49,565 nucleotides of DNA from an uncultured Desulfobacteraceae bacterium (GTDB taxonomy: Bacteria; Desulfobacterota; Desulfobacteria; Desulfobacterales; Desulfobacteraceae), in NCBI GenBank assembly GCA_913041495.1, contig CAJWHT010000017.1:1-49565 (forward strand), written 5' to 3'. How positions within the stretch are numbered: position 1 is the stretch's first letter; every line of letters starts with the position of its first letter. The notes beneath the pieces were generated by a model. That model saw only the letters and a list, made by a program, of their open reading frames with translations. It did no database searches and was not told the origin of the DNA. Shown here piece by piece: positions 35,011 through 42,542 of this stretch. A program made the position numbers and the translations under genes.

Positions 35011-36888
35011 TTGAACCCAAAGGGCCGTCAAAATCTTGAAGAACCCGGTGAGATTGTTTCCCTGTTGATCAAAGAGGGACTGCTAACCCGGGAAAAGGCA
35101 CTATACGCCATGCGGGTGAAGTCCAAGCTGTCACCCGGAAAAACCCTTCTTGATACCCTGAAAGATCTGAAGTACATCGAAGAGGAAAAGGTTAAGGATG
35201 TACTGCGCCGTAACCACCTGTCCTTGCGCATCGGCGACCTCATGGTGGAATTCGGCTATCTGCCCAAAGAAAAACTCAATGCCGCCCTGAGCATCCAAAA
35301 GAGCAACAAGACCAAACGGCTGGGACAGATCCTCATCGAAAACCAGTACATGAGCGAAAGCGCCTTTATTGAAGCCCTGTCCGTTCAACTGGGATTTCCT
35401 TTCATTGATCTTTCCATTCAGGATGTGGACAACAAACTCCTGGAAAATATCCCCATAAAATGGTGTATGGCCAACAATTTCCTGCCCGTAAAAAAAGTCA
35501 AGGATAAACCCCTGGTGGCCTTTGCCGACCCCTTCAACAAAGCAGATATCCAGGGCGCACAGAAGCTGTTCGGCAAAAATTTCATCATGGGCATTGCCTC
35601 GCCCAATATGATCGAAAAAAAACTGGAGCGCCTGGACAGCGGCACGGCCCGCACCAAAGGCGAGGTGGACGAAAATACGGCCATCGGCATTGTGGAATCC
35701 ATTATCTCCAACGCCATTGACCAGGGGGCCAGCGATATCCACATCGAACCCTTTGACGAGCGCCTTCAGGTCAGGTTCAGGGTGGACGGCATCCTGATCC
35801 CTTTTAAAATGTTCCCCATCAATGCCGCATCCATGGTTTCTGCCAGGATCAAGGTGTTGTGCAAGGCCAACATCGCAGAGAAACGCCGGCATCAGGACGG
35901 CCGCATGTCCTTCGAACACCAGGGAAACTCCTACGACCTTCGGACCTCTTTTTTTGTAACGGTCTTCGGAGAAAAGATCGTATTGAGAATCCTGAACCGC
36001 ATCGATCAGGTCATAAAAATCGACAACATCGGCATGCAGCCGAAGATGCTGGATAAATTCAGGAAGGATGTGCTCAAGGCACCTTCAGGGGTAATGATCA
36101 TAACCGGCCCCACGGGTTCAGGAAAAACCACCACCCTTTACTCTTGCGTGTCAGATATCAGCAGCCCCCAGACCAGCATCGTGACGGCTGAAGACCCTGT
36201 GGAATACGTTGTGGAAGGGATCTCTCAATGCTCCATCGATGCGGGGATCAACCGGACCTTTGAAGAAACCTTGCGCCACGTTGTCCGGCAGGACCCGGAT
36301 GTCATAGTCATCGGAGAGATCCGGGACAACTATTCTGCCGGGGTGGCCGTGCATGCCGCCCTGACCGGCCACAAGGTGCTGACCTCCTTTCATACCGAAG
36401 ACAGTATTAGTGGCATGATCCGGTTGATGAACATGGACATAGAACCTTTTTTGATATCTTCAACCGTCACCTGTGTGCTGGCCCAGCGGCTTCTTCGGCG
36501 GGTGTGTATTCATTGCGCAGAGGCGTATAAGCCCTCATCTGCCGATCTTAAAATGCTGGGGTACGGCCCGGACGACATGTCAAAATACGATCTGGTGAAA
36601 GGCAGAGGGTGCCCTGTATGCAACCACACGGGCTACAAAGGGCGCACAGCCGTATTTGAAATGCTCGTTCTCAACGATTTTATCAAAGAGGCGATCCTGA
36701 AATCCCAGTCCAGTTATGAACTTCGACAGTTGGCCATTGAATCCGCCGGGTTGATCACCTTGATGGAGGACTCACTGTCCAAAGTGTCCCGGGGCATCAC
36801 CTCCCTGGATGAAACATTCAGATGCATCCCGCGGCTGAACCCTCCGCGCCCCATTGCAGAAATTAACCGGTTATTAGGAGTGGTATAA
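35011..36888 (+). CDS. gspE: GspE/PilB-type secretion or pilus assembly ATPase
   Basis: Hexameric ATPase that powers type II secretion or type IV pilus extension. N-terminal MshEN domains (about 10-190, where c-di-GMP binds in related proteins), then the ATPase core with Walker A GPTGSGKTTT (about 366-375), Asp and Walker B box DPDVIVIGEIRD, and the zinc tetracysteine CIHC...CPVC (about 500-540). Length 625. The start is TTG 35011; AAGAGGA lies upstream and no better codon is in frame. A weak TTGACG element at 34931 may be its promoter. No pilin or secretin genes are nearby. Confidence 0.9.
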   Translation: MNPKGRQNLEEPGEIVSLLIKEGLLTREKALYAMRVKSKLSPGKTLLDTLKDLKYIEEEKVKDVLRRNHLSLRIGDLMVEFGYLPKEKLNAALSIQKSNKTKRLGQILIENQYMSESAFIEALSVQLGFPFIDLSIQDVDNKLLENIPIKWCMANNFLPVKKVKDKPLVAFADPFNKADIQGAQKLFGKNFIMGIASPNMIEKKLERLDSGTARTKGEVDENTAIGIVESIISNAIDQGASDIHIEPFDERLQVRFRVDGILIPFKMFPINAASMVSARIKVLCKANIAEKRRHQDGRMSFEHQGNSYDLRTSFFVTVFGEKIVLRILNRIDQVIKIDNIGMQPKMLDKFRKDVLKAPSGVMIITGPTGSGKTTTLYSCVSDISSPQTSIVTAEDPVEYVVEGISQCSIDAGINRTFEETLRHVVRQDPDVIVIGEIRDNYSAGVAVHAALTGHKVLTSFHTEDSISGMIRLMNMDIEPFLISSTVTCVLAQRLLRRVCIHCAEAYKPSSADLKMLGYGPDDMSKYDLVKGRGCPVCNHTGYKGRTAVFEMLVLNDFIKEAILKSQSSYELRQLAIESAGLITLMEDSLSKVSRGITSLDETFRCIPRLNPPRPIAEINRLLGVV

Positions 36889-36892
36889 TCTT

Positions 36893-37741
36893 ATGCCCGA
36901 AAAACCCGTCAGCATTATCGATCTTATAAAACAACAGATCAGAAAAGAAGAATCCCTGCCCGTACTGAATCCCAAGGCGACCAGGGTACAGGCGGAGGCC
37001 CTCAAGGCGGAACCGGACTTTGCGGTGCTGACCCGTTTGATCCGTATGGACCCCACCTTGACCACCCAAATTCTAAAAACAGCAAACTCCCCCTTTTACA
37101 AGGGGCTGGGGGATGTGGACACCCTCAAGGACGCAGTCATCCGCCTGGGACAGAACGAAATGGTCAATATCATCATGAAGGTGGTGCACCAGCAAAATTT
37201 CAAATCCAAAAACACACTGATCAGAAAGTACCAGAACAAACTCTGGACCCATTCCGTATCCTGCGCCATCGGCTCCCTTTGGACAGCGAAATACCTATCC
37301 ATGACAGAACTGGTCCCCAAAGCCTTTATTGCGGGCCTTCTTCATGACATGGGAAAACTATATCTTTTGACGGCCATTGAAAAAATACTGGAATCAGACA
37401 CAGCGCAGTTCAAGCCGCCGCCCCAGCTCATCGACAAAATCCTGGACAACCTCCATGCGGCACTGGGATATAACCTTCTGAACAAATGGCACCTGCCCGA
37501 CCCTTACCGGGTGATTGCCCGGGACCACCACTCAAAGGAACTGGACCCCTCCAACCTGCTTCTGATGATTGTACGCGTGTCCAATGCCGTGTGCAACAAG
37601 ATGCAAAGCAAAAATGAAAATATGGATATATCCGGGATCGTCTCTTCCAGGGAAGCAGACATTTTAGGGATGTCGGAAATCGGGGTGGCGGAACTGGAGA
37701 TTGCACTTGAGGACGCCCGGGTTAACAAACCCCTGAATTAG
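36893..37741 (+). CDS. HDOD-domain signalling protein
   Basis: 282-residue protein made almost entirely of one HDOD domain, a non-catalytic HD relative used in regulation of motility, pili and second-messenger output. Seen: VLTRLIRMDPTLTTQILKTANS at about 43-64 (family hallmark), the LKDAVIRLGQNEM helix, and AGLLHDMGKLYL, where the HD pair is retained. It starts four bases after the GspE stop, so it is probably in one operon with it and may regulate the pilus or secretion system. Confidence 0.87.
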   Translation: MPEKPVSIIDLIKQQIRKEESLPVLNPKATRVQAEALKAEPDFAVLTRLIRMDPTLTTQILKTANSPFYKGLGDVDTLKDAVIRLGQNEMVNIIMKVVHQQNFKSKNTLIRKYQNKLWTHSVSCAIGSLWTAKYLSMTELVPKAFIAGLLHDMGKLYLLTAIEKILESDTAQFKPPPQLIDKILDNLHAALGYNLLNKWHLPDPYRVIARDHHSKELDPSNLLLMIVRVSNAVCNKMQSKNENMDISGIVSSREADILGMSEIGVAELEIALEDARVNKPLN

Positions 37742-37755
37742 CCAAAATTTTCCTT

Positions 37756-38571
37756 TTAATTCCGGTTCATATCGGCAAACTGGCGGGCAATGCTGTCCCT
37801 TTCGTAAACAATTTCCACCCGGCGGTTTCTGGCCCTGCCTTGGGGGGTATCGTTGGTGGCCACCGGGTGGTATTGGGCATACCCTTCGGCTGAGATATAA
37901 AAGGGGTTTACCCCATTTTGGACCAAAAGACGCACCACGGTGGACGCCCTGGCGCTGGACAACTCCCAGTTGGACGGGAACAGGGCTGTGGATATGGGCT
38001 CTGAATCCGTGTGCCCCTTGATTTTTACATGATACGCCAACTTGGAAAGCACTGACGCCACCTTGATGAGAATATCAATGCCCTTTTCAGACAGGCGTGT
38101 TCCCCCTTCGGCAAAAAGCAGCAGGTCGGACATGGTGATCACCACCCCGTCCTCGTTTTTGGTGACGCTGACCTCCCCGCCCAATTTGTTGAAAAGAACC
38201 AGCTCCCTTACCTCCGAGACAATGTCCTCCAATTCCTTTTCAATCATGCCCCCCAGCTCGTCGATCTGTTGATTGGGCGAAGGCTCTTCTGAGGGGACGG
38301 CGTGCATGGTCAGGCCTTCACGGGTACCGGACTCAGGCACCGCCTGGGCACCCAGGGCGCTTCTCAGGGACTTTACCAGTTCTTTGTAGGTTTCCTGCTG
38401 GGTGGTACTCATGGCAAACAGGAGCACAAAAAAGCACATGAGAAGGGTAACCAGATCGGCGAAGGTCGCCATCCATCCGGGGGCACCGGTTCGACTACTC
38501 TTATTGCCCTCCTCCGGGGGAGGTGCAAAGGTTAGTTCATCATCTTTTTCTGCGCCGGTTTCATCTGCCAT
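37756..38571 (-). CDS. motB: Flagellar stator protein MotB (OmpA-like domain)
   Basis: Peptidoglycan-anchored half of the flagellar stator. The transmembrane helix (about 36-56, ATFADLVTLLMCFFVLLFAMS) carries the ion-binding Asp D39. The plug and linker follow, then the OmpA-like domain (about 140-265) with IKGHTDSEPI and NRRVEIVY. Length 271. It is 34 bases after motA. Confidence 0.93.
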   Translation of the reverse strand: MADETGAEKDDELTFAPPPEEGNKSSRTGAPGWMATFADLVTLLMCFFVLLFAMSTTQQETYKELVKSLRSALGAQAVPESGTREGLTMHAVPSEEPSPNQQIDELGGMIEKELEDIVSEVRELVLFNKLGGEVSVTKNEDGVVITMSDLLLFAEGGTRLSEKGIDILIKVASVLSKLAYHVKIKGHTDSEPISTALFPSNWELSSARASTVVRLLVQNGVNPFYISAEGYAQYHPVATNDTPQGRARNRRVEIVYERDSIARQFADMNRN

Positions 38572-38605
38572 GGCTTGGGACCTTATTCAGTGCTCAACTT
38601 TATAG

Positions 38606-39367
38606 TTAGCTCTTCTCTTCTTCTTTGCTTTCGGACAGGTACACCTTGAGCTTGTCTTCCATCAGCTTGGGGTGTTCCCCCTCCCGGATAGACAAGATGC
38701 CCTCAAATATGATGTTCATGTTGGTAATCTCTTCTTCGTTTCTCCCGGACAGCTTGTCGCTCATGGGAATGAAAAAGAGGTTGGCCATTACCGCCCCGTA
38801 GAAGGTGGTGATCATGGCCACCGCCATCTTGGGGCCGATGGAGGAAGGGTCATCCAGGTTCGCCAGCATCTGGACCAGCCCGATCAATGTACCGATCATC
38901 CCAAAGGCCGGTGCGTAGGCCCCCATATTGGCGAAAATCTGTGATCCCGTGTCCAGTCCTTTCTTGGTCAGCTGCATCTTCTTTTGCATGATCTGCGCGA
39001 TATCCCCGGTTTTCACCCCATCCACCGTCATCTGAAGCGCCTGGGCCAGATAGGGGTCCTGGGTGGTCTGGATATCCCCTTCAATGGAGAGCAGTCCGCC
39101 TTTTCTGGCCTTGTTTGAAATCTCAACCAGGTTGGCAATGATTTCCTCGGGTCTTTCGATTTTGAACATAAAGACTTTTATGGCCACCTTAAACATGCCG
39201 AGTACATCCGACAGGGGATAGGCAATCATAACGGCGGCTACGGTTCCGCCCACAACGATCAGAATGGAGGGGATGTTCACAAACATCATGATGCTGCCGC
39301 CCAAAAGGATGGTTCCCAGCACAAATCCCATTCCGGAAACAACTCCGATTACCGAAGAAATATCCAT
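38606..39367 (-). CDS. motA: Flagellar stator protein MotA/PomA
   Basis: Four-helix ion-channel half of the stator. Transmembrane stretches at about 7-28, 30-50, 150-172 and 185-206; the PAFGMIGTLIGLVQML segment and the cytoplasmic charged loop KARKGGLLSIEG are typical. The compact 253-residue form resembles PomA, but H+ or Na+ use cannot be read from sequence. It starts three bases before the end of the HD-GYP-like gene. Confidence 0.93.
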   Translation of the reverse strand: MDISSVIGVVSGMGFVLGTILLGGSIMMFVNIPSILIVVGGTVAAVMIAYPLSDVLGMFKVAIKVFMFKIERPEEIIANLVEISNKARKGGLLSIEGDIQTTQDPYLAQALQMTVDGVKTGDIAQIMQKKMQLTKKGLDTGSQIFANMGAYAPAFGMIGTLIGLVQMLANLDDPSSIGPKMAVAMITTFYGAVMANLFFIPMSDKLSGRNEEEITNMNIIFEGILSIREGEHPKLMEDKLKVYLSESKEEEKS

Positions 39368-39370
39368 ATG

Positions 39371-40810
39371 TTAAACCTTTATGTAAACAGTTTCATCCAC
39401 AGGGTACTCCCTGTTGTATTGTATTATCTTATCGATGGCATCTTTGGTGAGTACGGTGTTGGCGGTGAACAGCTTGGTACCGGTGGCCGTAAACAATGCC
39501 GCCCCCAATTCCATACCCGGCTCAAGCTGATCAATTCTCACGCCCCTCACCTTGAAATCGTCTGCCCCCATGTGACGGACCACATACTTCTCCAACTGGC
39601 CGACGATGACCGGATCAAGTCGGACACCTGCCAGATCTTCCATCGCTGCCAGAAGCGTCCGTGTATCCCTGATGTCGGCCCTGTCCCTTAAGTTTTCCAG
39701 TTCATCCGCACCGGCCAGGATCCTGGAGGTCATGGGGATAAACCTGCGCTTTAACCCGTCAGGATAACCTGTGCCGTCGGACCACTCGTTCAGGGATTTA
39801 ATGATCTTAGCGCAACCGTCAAACCCCGGACATGCGTCAAGAAGCTCAGCCCCCTTCACCGGATATTGCATCATAATTGTTTTATCATAGGCTGTGGGTT
39901 GATGGTTGTTGCTTGTTGCCTGCCCGGTTATTGTCTGGTCGCAGGCCGCGTCCTTTTCCCCTGCCGAACGTGATGCCGCAGACCGCGAATGCGCTGCGGC
40001 AGGCGGATCAGACAGGAAAAGGAGTCCAACTTCATGCAACATAGCAGCTTTTCGAAGATCCTCCAACTTATTTTCGTCGATCCCAAGCGCTTTGGCCAGA
40101 AAACATGCGGTTTCCGCCACACGTTCGCCGTGCCCCTGGTTGACCTCGATCCGCTTTTGAATCAGGGTATAAAGAATCCTGCCAAACCCTTGCATATTTT
40201 TGGCCAACTGCTGTTTTAAACCGGCAAGATCATCTTTGAGCCGCCCCCGCTCCGCCGTCATCTGCTGAATTTGCTTCAAGGCGGCATTCAGACTGGTTTT
40301 CTCCTCCATAAGATCGGCCTTGAGCTGCCGGACTTCATTTTTAAACCGGTCCAGATACCCGAAGGCCCGGGCCAGAGATTCAGAATCCGCATGATGCTTT
40401 TGGGCCATCTGTGTCTGCCGGATATACACCCGGGATCTGACCGCAAATTCCCTTGGCGTCAACGGCCAGCCCACAGCTTCATCAAACCCCTCTTCCATGA
40501 GGCTCACCCGGAATTCATCGGTGGCCCCTTCCGGAACGATGACAAAAATGGCCGGTGGAAAACGAAACCGTTTCTTTGGAAACCGGTTAAGCCATCCCCG
40601 TGCCCGGCCTATTAAATCTTCATCAGTGTCGGCACGCTCGGTAAAGGGGTCCATAAGGACGACCTCCGGCCTGCCCGCGGCTTCCGGAACCGCGCCTGCA
40701 TCCCGGCAGGTCTCCAGGATAATGTCACCGCCACCGGCAAATGCCTCTTCAACATCCCGGGGGCCGATATAAAGAACCGCCACCTTTGTGGGTGCCATGG
40801 GAGCTGTCAT
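39371..40810 (-). CDS. Degenerate HD-GYP-like protein with receiver-like N-terminus
   Basis: 479-residue protein in three parts: a receiver-like domain (about 8-130, PEVVLMDPF and FVIVPEGATDE), a coiled coil (about 150-215) and a HD-GYP-like domain (about 220-460). HD-GYP enzymes hydrolyse c-di-GMP, but here the HD pair reads HE (AAMLHEVG) and the HHExxxGxGYP box reads LNEWSDGTGYPDG, so both the metal-binding His cluster and the Asp are lost. A 35-40-residue low-complexity insert (about 269-308) separates them. It is probably a non-catalytic sensor. ATG 40810 starts one base after the preceding stop. The same operon holds motA and motB. Confidence 0.75.
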   Translation of the reverse strand: MTAPMAPTKVAVLYIGPRDVEEAFAGGGDIILETCRDAGAVPEAAGRPEVVLMDPFTERADTDEDLIGRARGWLNRFPKKRFRFPPAIFVIVPEGATDEFRVSLMEEGFDEAVGWPLTPREFAVRSRVYIRQTQMAQKHHADSESLARAFGYLDRFKNEVRQLKADLMEEKTSLNAALKQIQQMTAERGRLKDDLAGLKQQLAKNMQGFGRILYTLIQKRIEVNQGHGERVAETACFLAKALGIDENKLEDLRKAAMLHEVGLLFLSDPPAAAHSRSAASRSAGEKDAACDQTITGQATSNNHQPTAYDKTIMMQYPVKGAELLDACPGFDGCAKIIKSLNEWSDGTGYPDGLKRRFIPMTSRILAGADELENLRDRADIRDTRTLLAAMEDLAGVRLDPVIVGQLEKYVVRHMGADDFKVRGVRIDQLEPGMELGAALFTATGTKLFTANTVLTKDAIDKIIQYNREYPVDETVYIKV

Positions 40811-40811
40811 T

Positions 40812-41363
40812 CTACTCCGAATAATCCCTGGTCCACCAGGCATCCCAGCGGGTATTCATGATATCTTCCGCCATTCGTTTGCCTGTACGGGTTTTCAAAC
40901 GATCAAGCACAAAGGGCAACCATTCATCAGGCGAGGTGGCGCCCGTATCTTTGAGTTTTTTCAGCTCAAGGATAAACGAAAGCTGATCCGCATCATTTGC
41001 CAGTTTGGCTTCCCGGGTTTCACCCCGGTTAAATTCCTCGATGAGTTCCCCTATTTCCGGCCCAAACGGGATACCGGCTGTCAGATGGCCTACGGCAAGG
41101 CATTCATCCACTCTATTGTATTTTTTATTTACATAGTTATGATCCCCGGTCCGAGCTTCGGGAACATCATGAACCAGGGCCATGGCAAGCAGTTTTTCTC
41201 CGTCAATTCCCGTTTCAAGTCTTGCCATGGCAAAACAGATAAAGGCCGTTGTAAAACTGTGCTCGGCGATACTTTCTTTGCCAGAACCAAGGAATGCGTA
41301 ACCGGAACGCCTCAGATCCTTGAGCATCCTGACCTCGAACAGAAGGTCTGCAATCTGCGTCAT
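40812..41363 (-). CDS. HD-domain phosphohydrolase, YfbR/HDDC2-like 5'-nucleotidase
   Basis: Metal-dependent HD phosphohydrolase of the family that dephosphorylates deoxynucleoside monophosphates. The metal site is complete: AEHSFTTAF, then LVHDVPEARTGD with the HD pair, and later NDADQLSF. The start ATG 41363 gives 183 residues and matches the family start (MTQIADLLFEVRMLKDL); the longer frame to 41477 has no ribosome site. It is the first gene of a run with the HD-GYP-like gene, motA and motB. Confidence 0.82.
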   Translation of the reverse strand: MTQIADLLFEVRMLKDLRRSGYAFLGSGKESIAEHSFTTAFICFAMARLETGIDGEKLLAMALVHDVPEARTGDHNYVNKKYNRVDECLAVGHLTAGIPFGPEIGELIEEFNRGETREAKLANDADQLSFILELKKLKDTGATSPDEWLPFVLDRLKTRTGKRMAEDIMNTRWDAWWTRDYSE

Positions 41364-41398
41364 TTTCAATCCATTTGTAGTAATTGGTGTAACAATTC

Positions 41399-41427
41399 TT
41401 GACAATTTATAGAACAGGAGATTTAAT
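41399..41427 (+). promoter_or_regulatory. Promoter of the LysM gene (right-hand partner of an interleaved pair)
   Basis: TTGACA (41399-41404), 17 bases, TTTAAT (41422-41427). It shares its DNA with a leftward promoter, see the next entry. Confidence 0.55.
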
Positions 41428-41435
41428 AAAGTCAA
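41406..41435 (-). promoter_or_regulatory. Promoter of the YfbR-HDGYP-motA-motB operon
   Basis: Read leftward: TTGACT (41435-41430), 18 bases, TATAAA (41411-41406). It interleaves with the rightward promoter of the LysM gene, so both cannot be occupied at once. A 7-base inverted repeat TCTTGAC/GTCAAGA (41397-41403, 41431-41437) frames the region. Confidence 0.55.
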
Positions 41436-41495
41436 GATTTCAAAGGGATCAACCCAATAACTAGCAGGACCAGCCAATAAGACCGGGGGGAGTTC

Positions 41496-42530
41496 ATGAA
41501 AGACGCTACATCGCGATATATTTTTATCTGGGCCTTGCTGGGTCTATTACTTATTTCCCAGGCAGCTGCTGCAAAAGCGCCTGAAGAATTTGACACCACT
41601 GAGGACACCGGCTTTTATTACACCATTCAAAAGGGAGATACCCTGTGGGACCTGTCCCAAAAGTTTTATAACTCCCAGTGGGAATGGCCCGGCTTATGGG
41701 AGATGAATAAAGAGATAAAAAATCCCCATTGGATTTATCCGGGTAAAAAGATAAGGATTTACCTGAAATCCGACAAGACACAGCAACTTCGTTCCATTGA
41801 AACACCTGAAAAACCTGCCGCATCGGAGACGCCGTCACAACCTGCACCTATAATCACCCCCACATTTAACTATCCTGCCGTCAACCGGATCGGATTTATC
41901 CGGGACAAAAAGGTGGACACCCTGGGCAGCATTATCCGGGAAAAAGACGGCAACGTGATGATGTCCGCCAATGACATCATCTATATAAAACCCGCCGGAC
42001 CGGAACATTTCATTTTGGGTGAGCGGTACCAGGTATTTACCACCGAAGAGGTAAAGCAAAGAATCGGCAACAAAACCTATCGCGGCGTCAAGCACTTGAT
42101 CAAGGCCGATTTTACGGTGATGGAAGTAAACGACAAGTATGTGGTGGGCAAAATAGGCAACTCATACAGGGACGCGACCGTGGGAGACAGTATTATGGCC
42201 TATTACCACAGGGATCCAAAATTGGAAGTCCAGGATCATCCCCCGGCCATAGACGCCGTCCTTCTCGGCAGCGAAGACAACGCATTGATGGTCAACGATT
42301 ACAGCATTGCCTTCATTAACAAGGGGACAAAGGACAACATCGTGCCCGGCCAGATCTATTCGGTAATGCAAAGTCAGGATAAAAGGTCTGTATTCGACGG
42401 CGAGGATGCCGTTCTTTTGGCTCCGCTGAACTCCGGAAAACTCATTGTTCTTCACACCGAAGATATTTCATCCACGGTGATGATCCTGTCCTCCAAGCGC
42501 GACATTCATCCCGGAGATATGGTTAATTAA
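41496..42530 (+). CDS. Secreted LysM-domain protein
   Basis: Exported protein of 344 residues: signal peptide to about residue 26 (FIWALLGLLLISQAAAA), then one LysM peptidoglycan-binding domain at about 40-90 (YTIQKGDTLWDLSQKFYN, IYPGKKIRIY). A Pro/Thr-rich linker and a beta-rich C-terminal part (about 125-344) of unknown fold follow. GGGGGAG precedes the ATG. It is diverging from the motor operon and its end almost touches the second GspE gene (12 bases). Precise function unknown. Confidence 0.82.
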   Translation: MKDATSRYIFIWALLGLLLISQAAAAKAPEEFDTTEDTGFYYTIQKGDTLWDLSQKFYNSQWEWPGLWEMNKEIKNPHWIYPGKKIRIYLKSDKTQQLRSIETPEKPAASETPSQPAPIITPTFNYPAVNRIGFIRDKKVDTLGSIIREKDGNVMMSANDIIYIKPAGPEHFILGERYQVFTTEEVKQRIGNKTYRGVKHLIKADFTVMEVNDKYVVGKIGNSYRDATVGDSIMAYYHRDPKLEVQDHPPAIDAVLLGSEDNALMVNDYSIAFINKGTKDNIVPGQIYSVMQSQDKRSVFDGEDAVLLAPLNSGKLIVLHTEDISSTVMILSSKRDIHPGDMVN

Positions 42531-42542
42531 AAAAGGGGGGGC

